In this document: piece after piece, positions 26,274 through 35,354 of the stretch
Position numbering within the stretch: position 1 is the stretch's first letter
Layout: each line of letters opens with the position of its first letter
NCBI RefSeq assembly: GCF_003996985.1
Contig: NZ_RJJX01000012.1
Location: forward strand, 1-64,000
Direction of reading: 5' to 3'
From: Ancylomarina longa
Lineage (GTDB): Bacteria; Bacteroidota; Bacteroidia; Bacteroidales; Marinifilaceae
DNA: 64,000 nt
The notes under the pieces: generated by a model
Told to the model about the DNA's origin: nothing
The model's database searches: none
The model's input: the letters and a program-made list of their open reading frames with translations, nothing else
Translations under genes and position numbers: made by a program

Positions 26274-27461
26274 ATGCAAACTATTGATTCATACAATTTT
26301 TCAGGAAAAAAGGCAATTATTCGTGTAGATTTTAATGTGCCTTTAAATGAACAATTTGAAATTACCGATGACACAAGAATCCGTGCTACTTTACCAACTA
26401 TCCAAAAGGTTTTAGATGGGAATGGAGCAGTTATATTAATGTCTCATTTGGGAAGACCAAAAGGAGTTGATGGAAAATTTTCATTAAAGCACATTGTCGC
26501 TCATCTTTCAAAAGCATTAGGAGTTGATGTTAAATTTGCAGATGATTGTATTGGCGAGAGTGCAAAAAAAATGGCTAATGAACTAAAAGGTGGTGAAGTT
26601 TTACTTCTTGAAAATCTTCGTTTTTATGCTGAGGAAACAAAAGGTGATGAAACTTTTGCAAAGAAATTAGCAGATTTAGCTGACCTTTGGATCAATGATG
26701 CATTTGGTACTGCTCACCGAGCTCACGCTTCTACAGCTGTTATTGCCAAATTCTTCCCTGATAACAAATTGTTTGGTTACGTAATGGAAGGCGAATTATC
26801 CAGCGTGGACAAAGTTTTGAAGGATACTCAACATCCTCTAACTGCAATTATGGGAGGAGCTAAAGTCTCGTCTAAAATTGAAATTATTGAGACTTTAATG
26901 TCAAAGGTGGATCACCTTATTATCGGTGGAGGAATGACTTATACTTTTGTAAAAGCTATGGGAGGAAAAATCGGTAATTCATTGGTTGAAGATGATAAGT
27001 TGGAAACTGCAAGGGAAATATTGAAAAAAGCAGAAGAAAATAATGTGAAACTTCACTTGGCTACGGATGCTTTAATTGCTGATGATTTTGCGAATGATGC
27101 AAATACTAAAGTTTGTGCGGTGAATGAGATTCCCGACGGTTGGATGGGATTGGATATAGCAGATGAAACAACAGAAAGCTTTTTTAAAGTGATTGCTGAG
27201 TCTAAGACAATCCTTTGGAATGGGCCAGTTGGTGTTTTCGAAATGGAAACTTTTGCTAAAGGAACCAGAGCTATTGCTGATGCAATTGTTGCCGCAACTG
27301 AAAAGGGAGCTTTTTCATTAATCGGTGGGGGAGATTCTGTCGCTGCAATCAATCAGTTTAATCTTGCTGATAAAGTTAGTTATGTATCTACCGGTGGTGG
27401 TGCACTTTTGGAGTATATCGAAGGAAAAGAACTTCCAGGGGTTACTGCTATCAGAGGATAG
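26274..27461 (+). CDS. pgk: Phosphoglycerate kinase
   Basis: Glycolytic enzyme making ATP and 3-phosphoglycerate from 1,3-bisphosphoglycerate. All landmarks are present in 395 residues: RVDFNVPLN near residue 17, [27 protein letters not shown], the [12 protein letters not shown] nucleotide-binding segment, [18 protein letters not shown] and the C-terminal IGGGDSVAA and [10 protein letters not shown]. Full length. It is a single-gene unit followed by a strong terminator. Confidence 0.97.
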   Translation: MQTIDSYNFSGKKAIIRVDFNVPLNEQFEITDDTRIRATLPTIQKVLDGNGAVILMSHLGRPKGVDGKFSLKHIVAHLSKALGVDVKFADDCIGESAKKMANELKGGEVLLLENLRFYAEETKGDETFAKKLADLADLWINDAFGTAHRAHASTAVIAKFFPDNKLFGYVMEGELSSVDKVLKDTQHPLTAIMGGAKVSSKIEIIETLMSKVDHLIIGGGMTYTFVKAMGGKIGNSLVEDDKLETAREILKKAEENNVKLHLATDALIADDFANDANTKVCAVNEIPDGWMGLDIADETTESFFKVIAESKTILWNGPVGVFEMETFAKGTRAIADAIVAATEKGAFSLIGGGDSVAAINQFNLADKVSYVSTGGGALLEYIEGKELPGVTAIRG

Positions 27462-27488
27462 TGTCACGAACACACAATAATATAATTT

Positions 27489-27517
27489 AGCAGTCCGGTT
27501 TCGGACTGCTATTTTTT
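27489..27517 (+). terminator. Terminator of pgk
   Basis: Perfect 9-bp stem AGCAGTCCG/CGGACTGCT with a 4-nt loop (GTTT), followed by ATTTTTT. It lies 28 bp after the pgk stop. Confidence 0.92.
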
Positions 27518-27606
27518 ATTTATGATGTTTTGATATATCAATAAACGGGATTAGAATATGCTGCTTATTTTAGCGAGCTTTTTGAATAGAGGAAATCAAA
27601 TATCCT

Positions 27607-28569
27607 TTATTTCTCATTAGCATAAACAGTAACAATAGTATGTCCCGAAGTTTTAAAAAAAGCTTTTGTTTCCGAATAATTTTGCGTGAAACCAAGCAAA
27701 AAACCACCGCCTCCGGAACCACAAAGTTTAAACCAGAATTTACTAGTTTGCAATCCTTCCAACCATAAATCTTTAAAACTTTCGGGTATCATTTGTGTGA
27801 AATATCTTAATTGAAATTGAGATAAATCAGCCAGATTTTCAAAAAATTTTCTCTTCTTTCCTGCTATTAAGTTTATGATACAATTATTGTTTCGTGGAAT
27901 TAATTCTTCTTTTATCAAAGTAGAAAATTGTGGAGTTTTGCACTTGTCCAGAAAAGATTGGACGAGAGGAGCTGTATTACTTGTTTTTTCGGAATCAATC
28001 AAGAAGATTGCACTATTTTCACCAAATTTTTTTCCGGGAAGAGTCACTTGTTCAATCTTATTCTGATTGTATATCAGTAAGGGAACTTTCAGGAATGAAT
28101 TTAAAGGATCTAATCCTGAACTTCGTCCATGGAATCCAGATTCAAGTTTAGACAATATTGTTTTCAATCGAATGATTTCTCCATTCTCTAATTGTGAATT
28201 GTTTTGAATGGACTGTCTGCCATATTTATTATAAATGGCAGCGCACAATGCTCCGGAACTTCCCAGACCGTAACTTTCAGGAATACTTGATTCAAAATAC
28301 AATCCATTTTGAATATCCTGTTTTAAGGATGACATATTCAGTTGGGAATCAAAATTTTCAGCTGTGGAGTTTAAAAATTTCAAAAATTTGGTCAATTCCA
28401 AATTAGAACGTCTGGCAAAATCCCGGTCGGTATATTTATCTTCACTTATAAAACTTAGTTCTCCATGGAAATGGGTATAAGGAATACTCAAGCCCATAGA
28501 ATTTAATAAAACACTGTACTCGCCAAAGAGTAATATTTTAGCATAAAATAAATCAGACTGATTTCTCAC
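27607..28569 (-). CDS. Mevalonate kinase (GHMP family)
   Basis: Most likely phosphorylates mevalonate, the first kinase step of the mevalonate route to isopentenyl diphosphate. GHMP motif 1 is LLFGEYSVL near residue 13, motif 2 (ATP loop) is PESYGLGSSGALCAA, the catalytic Asp is in HGRSSGLDPLNSF, and motif 3 is CGSGGGGFLLGF. 320 residues. The neighbours encode the other mevalonate enzymes, which fixes the pathway. Assignment as mevalonate rather than phosphomevalonate kinase rests on the SGLDP motif and context. It is the last gene of the operon, 2 nt from the decarboxylase gene. Confidence 0.82.
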   Translation of the reverse strand: MRNQSDLFYAKILLFGEYSVLLNSMGLSIPYTHFHGELSFISEDKYTDRDFARRSNLELTKFLKFLNSTAENFDSQLNMSSLKQDIQNGLYFESSIPESYGLGSSGALCAAIYNKYGRQSIQNNSQLENGEIIRLKTILSKLESGFHGRSSGLDPLNSFLKVPLLIYNQNKIEQVTLPGKKFGENSAIFLIDSEKTSNTAPLVQSFLDKCKTPQFSTLIKEELIPRNNNCIINLIAGKKRKFFENLADLSQFQLRYFTQMIPESFKDLWLEGLQTSKFWFKLCGSGGGGFLLGFTQNYSETKAFFKTSGHTIVTVYANEK

Positions 28570-28571
28570 TT

Positions 28572-29627
28572 TTATTCGATTATAATTTTTTGCGGACCTT
28601 CTCCTACTTCATCTAAAAGATATTTTCCATCTTCTAGCAAGTTCTTAAGCTCAGAATCTACAAATGAAGCTATTACTTCTTTTTCCGATTTCGGAAATAA
28701 AAGGTGAATATTTGGTCCGGCATCTAAGGTAAAACAAATTGGGGTTTTGGTATCCGTTCGAAATTGTTTAATTCTTTCAATTGCTTCTAAAGTATTAGGT
28801 TTTAAAAGTGTAAATGAAGGACTTGAATTCATCATTAAGGCATGAAGACTCAAGGCTTCATTCTCTACTATCTTGGCAAAATCAATCAAATCTCCTCCTC
28901 GCAATATTCCTAATAATCTTTCAAAATTAGAAAATGCCTGTGAATATCTGGCATTAGCATAAGGATGGTTATTCATGAGCTGATGTCCGGCGGTACTGGA
29001 AACCAATTTTTGCTTCGCACTTATCAGTAATATAGTATCCTGATAATCGTGGAATACTGGATGTGTGTACTGAGAAAAGGGAACTGCATAATTATTTGAT
29101 GCTTTAGAAAATGCATTAGTTTCCCCCCAAGCAGCATAACCTCCATAAATCGATCGGGATGCACTGCCGGATCCCAGGCGAGCAATAAAACTGGCTTTTT
29201 GCAGATATTCCCGTTCTTCTAATTTTTTCCCAGTAATATTTTCTTCTGCAGAGCAAAGGCATAAGGCTAAAGCACTCATTGCTGAAGCAGAACTTGCAAT
29301 TCCAGCAGAATGTGGGAATGTGTTTTTAGAGGAAATATCAAATTCAAAATCAGAAATAAAAGGTAGATGATTCACTAAGGAATCGATAAATTCAGCAATT
29401 CTTTTTTCGAATGTTGGCTGTGTTTTACCATCAAATTTAAAATGTATTTTTTTCTCAGTTTTTTTAGGGACATAATCCAATTGTGTATGAGTAACAGCGT
29501 GTTTTAAACTCATGCTAAGAGACGGATTGCAAGGAAGTTGATTTCCTTTTTTACCCCAATATTTTATGAGCGCAATATTTGAAGGACTTTCCCAACATAC
29601 AGAACCTCTCTGATTGTCATTATTCAT
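28572..29627 (-). CDS. mvaD: Diphosphomevalonate decarboxylase
   Basis: ATP-dependent decarboxylation of mevalonate 5-diphosphate to isopentenyl diphosphate. The 351-residue protein has the family N-terminus WESPSNIALIKYWGKK (residues about 13-28), with the substrate-binding Tyr and Lys, followed by PCNPSLSMSL. The ATP loop is FPHSAGIASSASAMSALA, the GSGSASRSIYGGYAAW segment is diagnostic, and TLDAGPNIHLL carries the catalytic Asp. It sits between two GHMP kinases in the mevalonate operon, with a gap of only 21 nt to the upstream gene. Confidence 0.93.
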   Translation of the reverse strand: MNNDNQRGSVCWESPSNIALIKYWGKKGNQLPCNPSLSMSLKHAVTHTQLDYVPKKTEKKIHFKFDGKTQPTFEKRIAEFIDSLVNHLPFISDFEFDISSKNTFPHSAGIASSASAMSALALCLCSAEENITGKKLEEREYLQKASFIARLGSGSASRSIYGGYAAWGETNAFSKASNNYAVPFSQYTHPVFHDYQDTILLISAKQKLVSSTAGHQLMNNHPYANARYSQAFSNFERLLGILRGGDLIDFAKIVENEALSLHALMMNSSPSFTLLKPNTLEAIERIKQFRTDTKTPICFTLDAGPNIHLLFPKSEKEVIASFVDSELKNLLEDGKYLLDEVGEGPQKIIIE

Positions 29628-29648
29628 TTGTAGTCAGATATATTAATT

Positions 29649-30569
29649 TTATCCAAGAATGATTTCATTCCAGGAAAAAATAGTTGTTAATCCTTTTTGG
29701 AAAAAGTATTGATGAACATCATTTTTTCTCATGTCTGATCTTATTAGTAAAAAATCACCTCCCCAAGCCCCAAGAGATTTCATGCTACCTTTAAAATCAG
29801 TAAAATGCTTTGTTTTTACTGGTTGACAATCCAAAATTCCAGAAATTATTTCTTCATGGTCAGCCAAAAGTAAATCAAAATCTAATGCACTTTTTATTTT
29901 AGTAATTTTTCTGCTAAGATTAGAGATATGATTCAATTTATTCTTTGGCGGTGTTTTAATATTTAAAAAATGATTCACACTTTCTTCACTGCTTTGTTTG
30001 TTTCCCTGATATACGAAATACAATTGATTGGAAAAGGATGGTGAAAAATCAACAGGATAAATCAAAGGATGATTCCCGTTTTTGCAGAACAAAATAGGTT
30101 TGCAATAATTGGCACTCGCAATATCATATCCCGAACCATTGGAAACCAAAGCGTGTAATTCGTATGGATTTATGTTAGCCCATTGAGCTATATTATTGAT
30201 TAAACTGGAGCTGCTTCCCAATCCCCAATTTCTATTAAAATCAATTTCAGTCTTGATCTGTAATCCCAAATTCAATAAAAAATTTGAATTTAAGGTTTTG
30301 GCTTTATTTAAAAGAAAACAAATAAATTCCTTTTCAGTTTTTCCTTTTGTTTTTTGAATTTCAATTTCTTGCTGCTGGATGGTAAACTGAAGCCATTCTT
30401 TTCCCTGTTCAAAGGCTACCCATTGCAATTCGTTTTTATCGGTCGGGTAAATTTCCATGGATTGTCCAAATTTTAATGGTACTGCAAATGCAAGTGCTCC
30501 ATGTAAAACAAGATATTCGCCAGTGATTAAAAATTTGGCGTTGGAATAGTATTTATTTATCGGATTCAA
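29649..30569 (-). CDS. GYDIA-family GHMP kinase, probable phosphomevalonate kinase
   Basis: GHMP-fold small-molecule kinase of the Bacteroidota group named after its GYDIA motif, seen here as NGSGYDIASANY in the middle. Other motifs are KFLITGEYLVLHGA (motif 1), NWGLGSSSSLI (ATP loop) and a degenerate C-terminal motif 3 region GAWGGDFLL. Mevalonate kinase and the decarboxylase are both present in the operon and no classical phosphomevalonate kinase is seen. This protein therefore most economically supplies the missing phosphomevalonate kinase step. That is inference from pathway completeness. 306 residues; 2 nt from the HMG-CoA reductase gene. Confidence 0.75.
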   Translation of the reverse strand: MNPINKYYSNAKFLITGEYLVLHGALAFAVPLKFGQSMEIYPTDKNELQWVAFEQGKEWLQFTIQQQEIEIQKTKGKTEKEFICFLLNKAKTLNSNFLLNLGLQIKTEIDFNRNWGLGSSSSLINNIAQWANINPYELHALVSNGSGYDIASANYCKPILFCKNGNHPLIYPVDFSPSFSNQLYFVYQGNKQSSEESVNHFLNIKTPPKNKLNHISNLSRKITKIKSALDFDLLLADHEEIISGILDCQPVKTKHFTDFKGSMKSLGAWGGDFLLIRSDMRKNDVHQYFFQKGLTTIFSWNEIILG

Positions 30570-30571
30570 AT

Positions 30572-31936
30572 TTATTGTAGCTTAGTTCTTATCGATTTTA
30601 TAAATGCTTCTACCTCGCTGTAAGAAACGGTTTTGTGAGCAAAATACTCCAATGCCTGTTTTTTCTCTTCATAATCTGCTTTCAAAGTATTTAGTAGATT
30701 AGAAAGATGCATTTTCATATGCCCTTGCTGAATCCCAGTGGTTACCAAGGATCGTAAAGCTCCGAAATTATTAGACAGTCCTGCTGCAGCAGTGATCATC
30801 ATTAACTCTTTTGCCGATGGTTTTCCCAATAGTTCCAAACCAAATTTTGCTAACGGATGCAAACTAGTGAGTCCACCAACAGTTCCAAGTGATAATGGAA
30901 TTGTGAGCTGATACCGAAATCGATTATAGGAGATGCTGGCTTGTGTAAGGCTTTTGTATTTTCCAGTTTTGGATGCCCAAACATGACCATTTGCCTCAAT
31001 TGCTCTAAAGTCATTGCCAGTAGCTAATGCTACTGCATCAATTCCATTAAAAATACCTTTGTTGTGGGTGGTAGCCCTATAAACATCTAACTCTGCAATC
31101 TTTGAAGCTTTTAGAAATTTTTCTGCAAATTCTCTTCCGCTCAAGCCCGGATGAATTGAATTCAATTCCTCTAAACTGCATTCCACAGAACATTCAACAA
31201 GACAGTCTGGAGTGTAATTAGACAAGATGGACATGATAATTTCACAATTTCTTTCCTCTTCGCTTAATTCCTCAAAATATTTAAAGAATTTTCTCATGGT
31301 TTGAGCCATTTGTTCCAAACAGGAATTAATGAAATTGGCTCCCATGGAATCTATTGTGTCAAAAGTAACGTGCAATTGATAGTAATTATCCATTTCTCCG
31401 GTAAGATCAACCAATTTTATTCCTTGGATTCCGCCGCCTCTTTGGCGCATATTTCGTGTCAGCTCTTTAGTTGCGCGATACAATTCAAATTTTAATTCGG
31501 GTAGTAATTCCAATAAACGATCTTTTTTCCCATTCCATAAAAAATGAACTTGTCCTGATTTTATCACCGAAATTACCCTGGCATGAAAACCACCATGGTC
31601 AGCCCAAAATTTAGCAGATCTGGAAGCAGCAGCTATAACTGAACTTTCTTCTGTCACCATTGGAATATGGTATAATTTTTCATTGATCAGAAAATTAGGT
31701 GCAACACCAAATGGTAAGTAGAAATTGGATAGTGTGTTTTCACTAATCTCGTCTAGTAAATCTTGCTGTTCCTTATTTTTCAGGCGAAAACTATCTAATT
31801 GAGATTTAATTCTTTCAGCACTGCCTGTTAATTCTGCCATTTTTTCCATTTTCTCCTCACGAGATAATTTGGAAAAACCTGATATTATTGCCTTGCGCTT
31901 CATATCGATCACATTTATATTCATCTGATTATTCAT
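30572..31936 (-). CDS. mvaA: Class II hydroxymethylglutaryl-CoA reductase
   Basis: Makes mevalonate from HMG-CoA (or runs the reverse reaction in degradative organisms). The class II layout is clear in about 454 residues: no membrane domain, ISGFSKLSREEKM near the N-terminus, the catalytic Glu region TEESSVIAAASRSAKFW, the ATTHNKGIFNGIDAVALATGND segment with the catalytic Lys, and LGTVGGLTSLHPLAK. The ATG at 31936 is chosen; an in-frame TTG lies four codons upstream. The context with kinases, decarboxylase and isomerase argues for biosynthesis rather than mevalonate breakdown. Cofactor preference cannot be read here. Confidence 0.93.
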   Translation of the reverse strand: MNNQMNINVIDMKRKAIISGFSKLSREEKMEKMAELTGSAERIKSQLDSFRLKNKEQQDLLDEISENTLSNFYLPFGVAPNFLINEKLYHIPMVTEESSVIAAASRSAKFWADHGGFHARVISVIKSGQVHFLWNGKKDRLLELLPELKFELYRATKELTRNMRQRGGGIQGIKLVDLTGEMDNYYQLHVTFDTIDSMGANFINSCLEQMAQTMRKFFKYFEELSEEERNCEIIMSILSNYTPDCLVECSVECSLEELNSIHPGLSGREFAEKFLKASKIAELDVYRATTHNKGIFNGIDAVALATGNDFRAIEANGHVWASKTGKYKSLTQASISYNRFRYQLTIPLSLGTVGGLTSLHPLAKFGLELLGKPSAKELMMITAAAGLSNNFGALRSLVTTGIQQGHMKMHLSNLLNTLKADYEEKKQALEYFAHKTVSYSEVEAFIKSIRTKLQ

Positions 31937-32032
31937 AGGAACAAACAAATGATAAAATAAAATACTTGAAGATCCTAAATTACATATTTTCTTTGTCTAG
32001 CCCAAAAAACGGTAATTTATTTGAGGAAAATC

Positions 32033-33028
32033 CTATTTTCTGAGTTTTAAATAGCTTTGTGATATTTGCAAGCCTTGTTTTTGTGAAAGGAGGTATGATC
32101 GTAATTTATCGTAGGATACTTGTGCATATTTTAACAATTCAGATGCTTGACCGTAAATAGATGGTAGCTTGCATTTTTCCATAAAATAGTAACCATCCAG
32201 GAAATTACGAATCCCTCCTGAGATAATTACCTCTTTGCATTGTATTTTATCATCATTAATTACGATATCATTCAGCCATTTTATCATTTGGTCGGCGGTA
32301 TGCCCTACTCTGGTTAAAGGATCTAATAATTGAATATTGGAGTTCGGATTCCGCATCATTTCCACTTTAGCAAAATTGGTTCCTCCAAAAGCGGCAAATT
32401 CAATTGCCTGTAATGGCATTCTCATTAAGGTTTGCAGACTTTCCGGTCCCATTCCTTGTCCCACTTCTTTCACAATAACCGGAAAATTGATATGTTTCAG
32501 TAGAAATTCAATGCTCTCTATAGGTGGTTTTTGCATGCGATCTCCTTCGGGTTGCAACCATTCCTGCATGGGGTTAATGTGGATGATCAAGCCATCGGCA
32601 TCAAGCCTTCCAATTAAATCACCTATCCTATTAAGTTCTCCATTGGCAATGCTTTCTTCCAATTGACAAATACCCAAATTGGCATAAAGAGGTAACTCGT
32701 TACCAATGATAGAGCGAACATCAAAATCAGAAAAATGATTATCATTTTGTAGTAGTGATCGGCAAGATCCTAAACCCATACCCATACCAAATTCAGCACA
32801 GGCAAGTGCAAGATTTTTATTGATTTTTTCGGCAAGCCTAGTTCCTCCGGTCATACTTGAAACCCAAATGGGAGTTCTCAAACATTTACCCAGAAAAGAA
32901 AAACTGGTTTCTTCCGGCTTTGGATGAGGACTGAGCAAAGGCTCGTAATAAAAACGTTCATCGAGTAATGCTTTTTCAATTTGAGAACGAAAAGCAAGAT
33001 CGATATGATCTTTTTTTCTGTTTGCCAT
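32033..33028 (-). CDS. fni: Type 2 isopentenyl-diphosphate delta-isomerase
   Basis: FMN-dependent enzyme interconverting IPP and DMAPP, completing the C5 supply. The 331-residue TIM-barrel protein has NRKKDHIDLAF at the N-terminus, WVSSMTGGT, the GMGLGSCR segment, HINPMQEWLQPEGDR, PVIVKEVGQGM with the flavin-region Lys, and IISGGIRN. Length is normal. It lies 96 bp upstream of the HMG-CoA reductase gene on the same strand, so it is probably the first gene of the five-gene mevalonate operon. Confidence 0.93.
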   Translation of the reverse strand: MANRKKDHIDLAFRSQIEKALLDERFYYEPLLSPHPKPEETSFSFLGKCLRTPIWVSSMTGGTRLAEKINKNLALACAEFGMGMGLGSCRSLLQNDNHFSDFDVRSIIGNELPLYANLGICQLEESIANGELNRIGDLIGRLDADGLIIHINPMQEWLQPEGDRMQKPPIESIEFLLKHINFPVIVKEVGQGMGPESLQTLMRMPLQAIEFAAFGGTNFAKVEMMRNPNSNIQLLDPLTRVGHTADQMIKWLNDIVINDDKIQCKEVIISGGIRNFLDGYYFMEKCKLPSIYGQASELLKYAQVSYDKLRSYLLSQKQGLQISQSYLKLRK

Positions 33029-33535
33029 GTTGCAATAAGCTTTATGGTTTGTATATCTTAGATATGAAATTTTCCGACGTTATAAGAATCGAATATAACT
33101 TGAAATTACTAATCTAATAATTTCTAACCTACTCTATACCAAAAGGTGATTTTCTTTAAGATGATTGATTTCAAATTTGCTTATTATTTCAATGCTAATG
33201 CCAAATTAATATTACTGTATTTTTCCTCACAATTGACTCAATAAAATTAATAGCTTTTTTTGAACTCCTTTGTGGGCTTTTGTTGTATCTAGAACTGTTA
33301 AGAAGTTGCTGAGTTAGTTCTAAGTTCAAATATCCTGAAAAGGATAGCTCAAACCTATGCAATAGTCTAATTCCGTGAAAATTATTTAGAATCAATTTTA
33401 ATAGGGAAGCTATTAGTTTTCGTAAAGGTCAATAAAAATAAGGGTTTTATGCTTTTTGATCAACTTGACACTTTTGACACTTGCAAGTTTTGGAATCTTG
33501 ACCTAATTTCACAATTCGATTAAAAATATGAAGTT
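33029..33535. other. Intergenic region upstream of fni and the NfeD-like gene
   Basis: About 500 bp of AT-rich DNA between divergent genes. A 66-codon minus-strand frame (33195-33395) has no family features and is not accepted as a gene. A direct repeat of the type GACACTTTTGACACTT lies at about 33468-33483, close to the NfeD-like gene; its role is unknown. Confidence 0.35.
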
Positions 33536-33973
33536 ATGGAATTCAATATTTGGTATTTATGGTTCACCATTTCTGTGAGTTTATTTGTTTTAGAAATTAT
33601 TATTTCCTCCTATACCGCTGTCTGTATTGGGTTGGGAGCGCTCGTTGCTGGAACACTTTCATTTTTGGGAGCTGATATTGGCTATCAGGTGGTTAGTTTT
33701 ATTGGTATTTCAGGAGTCTTTCTTTTTTTTATAAAGTTCTATTATAGGAAACATTTAATAAGTAGATCTTATCAACCAATATCCAATTTAAATGATATTG
33801 TGGGTAAGGATGCTTATGTAATGGAAGAAATTAATCCTGTAGGAAATCACGGAAAGGTTATTTTTTCAGGCGAAACATGGAAGGCAAGAAGTGAATTCGG
33901 TGAAGTAATTTCTAAAGGTGAATTTGTGAAAATTATAGATACCGATGTACGAACCGTAACGGTTAAGAAATGA
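33536..33973 (+). CDS. NfeD-like membrane protein
   Basis: Short NfeD family protein of 145 residues: two or three N-terminal hydrophobic helices (about residues 5-22, 28-47 and 50-66) followed by a C-terminal OB-fold domain (about 85-145). The OB fold has the typical GKDAYVMEEINPVGNHGKVIFSGETWKA pattern, here split across two strands. NfeD proteins usually sit next to an SPFH/flotillin gene with which they act in membrane microdomains. No such gene follows here: the next 700 bp are non-coding, so the partner is lost or elsewhere. Confidence 0.82.
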   Translation: MEFNIWYLWFTISVSLFVLEIIISSYTAVCIGLGALVAGTLSFLGADIGYQVVSFIGISGVFLFFIKFYYRKHLISRSYQPISNLNDIVGKDAYVMEEINPVGNHGKVIFSGETWKARSEFGEVISKGEFVKIIDTDVRTVTVKK

Positions 33974-34679
33974 AACCCTAATTCGAAATATCCTAAAACC
34001 GGAGGTCATTCCCATTGACCTTATTTCCCCTTCTTCACAAAATTATTTCTAGCTATTGATTATTTTGCTTTTTGTCGACTGAAAAATAATTAAAAAGGAA
34101 ATGAGTGGAGAAGGGTTTTTTATTTCTATACCAATTGGTAAATCTGTTTGGTGGTTGATGTTATTTACCATATAGGAGAATTGTTGGCTATAGAATTAGT
34201 TGTCGCCCATATCTGTAAACTTGTTGTTTTCACCTCAAAATTTATATTGTATTTGTCGAACTGGAGTAATCCTCTTCGCAATTTCTACAATGGAATACAT
34301 TAATAATATTGCAAGTAAGTAGCTTGTTAATCTTTCAAAATTTATTGAATACAGGATTTAGGATGTATTCATCGTTCAAAGTAAATCAATAATCGGTTTT
34401 TAGAGTAGTTCATCGGGGAGATGATCTCTCTCATCGGCATTTTGAGGCTTCTATCGGGTAAATGATGCCTCCTATCGGGAAAATGATCAATCATCGCGCG
34501 GCTTTCAGGAGGTTTTATTTTATTTTTTCGCCGATAAGTCAGGATATACTCAGCAAAATTTAAAAGGTGAATAGGAATTGATTTTGGAAGATATATCAGA
34601 AAAGGGAAAACCTTTTGTATTGCGTGAAAGAATTCTGGTAGAATAATTAAAGGTGTTGATATTTTAAATCGAACTCAGG
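33974..34679. other. Long non-coding stretch between NfeD-like and rhodanese genes
   Basis: About 700 bp without a plausible gene on either strand. The only clear structure is a cluster of 20-21-nt repeats at 34411-34512, annotated separately. It sits where a flotillin gene would be expected, but no SPFH-like remnant could be read. Confidence 0.45.
34411..34512. repeat. Cluster of about five degenerate 20-21-nt tandem repeats
   Basis: Units start at about 34411, 34432, 34452, 34473 and 34493. They share a core of the form (C/T)ATCGGG followed by an A-rich stretch and ATGAT; the units at 34452 and 34473 are most alike (TATCGGGTAAATGAT and TATCGGGAAAATGAT). The helical-turn spacing (21 nt is two turns) would suit a DNA-binding protein. 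Function unknown. Confidence 0.6.
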
Positions 34680-34976
34680 TTAATAATATCTGACCACACC
34701 AGGATCAACTTCAACTGACCAACGATTGATGCCTCCGTTAAGGTTAAAGGCTCGTGTGAATCCATTGGCGCGAAGATATTCTGTAATTTGTTTGCTCCGA
34801 ACACCCATATGGCAGAAAATTACTAAATCCTTATTTTGGGGTAGATGATTTAACTTTCCTGAAATTTCCCCCATGGGAATATGTATGGCATTTTCAATAT
34901 GGCAAATTTGTACTTCAACAGGTTCGCGCACATCAAGAAGTATCATATCCTTGTTTTTCTCCATTTCTTGTATCAA
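34680..34976 (-). CDS. Rhodanese-like domain protein
   Basis: Single-domain rhodanese (sulfurtransferase fold) of about 98 residues, cytosolic as drawn. It has MILLDVREPVEVQ at the start of the fold, HIPMGEI, and the active-site loop CHMGVRS with the catalytic Cys. GGINRW near the end completes the signature. The TTG at 34976 is the only conventional start. The frame is open to a stop at 35049-35051 without ATG or GTG, and the upstream codons (reading VDFTPLEL) look like a genuine rhodanese N-terminus. The true start may therefore be a rare codon, or the 5' end has decayed. Stand-alone gene. Confidence 0.8.
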   Translation of the reverse strand: MIQEMEKNKDMILLDVREPVEVQICHIENAIHIPMGEISGKLNHLPQNKDLVIFCHMGVRSKQITEYLRANGFTRAFNLNGGINRWSVEVDPGVVRYY

Positions 34977-35100
34977 TTCTAATGGAGTAAAATCTACTTT
35001 ACTGTACCGATCATTCTTGTAAGATATACTTATGAAAAGATATTGTTTTTATTTTAGCGATAAAGATAATTGAATCTGTCTTCTGAGGGTTCCTTTTAAT

Positions 35101-35129
35101 AACAAAAGGAGATTCCAACGAAATCTCCT
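35101..35129 (-). terminator. Probable terminator downstream of the hybrid two-component gene
   Basis: 8-bp inverted repeat AGGAGATT/AATCTCCT (35107-35114 and 35122-35129) with a 7-nt loop. On the minus strand it is followed by TTTTGTTATT. It lies about 225 bp beyond the stop of the regulator gene; nothing else lies between. Confidence 0.6.
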
Positions 35130-35354
35130 CCAAACAATAATCATTTAAATCAACCACCACAAGTACCCGTACAAAATGATCAAATTAATTAATCCTGTAA
35201 TTCGTCTATTTAGAAATAGCAGAAATTCAAGTTTATTGCTAACAATAGATTTGAAAAAAACACAAACAAATCAGAATTTTAAGCGACGACCAATAGTCCC
35301 TTAAATGCAATGCTTTTATCTATATCGAATAAGTTTTGAGGAAATGTAATAAAT
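35130..35354. other. 3' flank of the regulator gene
   Basis: About 225 bp between the terminator and the hybrid regulator's stop codon. AT-rich, with no gene or further structure recognised. Confidence 0.4.

Noticed and set aside
33195-33395. 66-codon minus-strand frame between fni and the NfeD-like gene
   Set aside because: No family features or start signal; more likely chance in AT-rich DNA.
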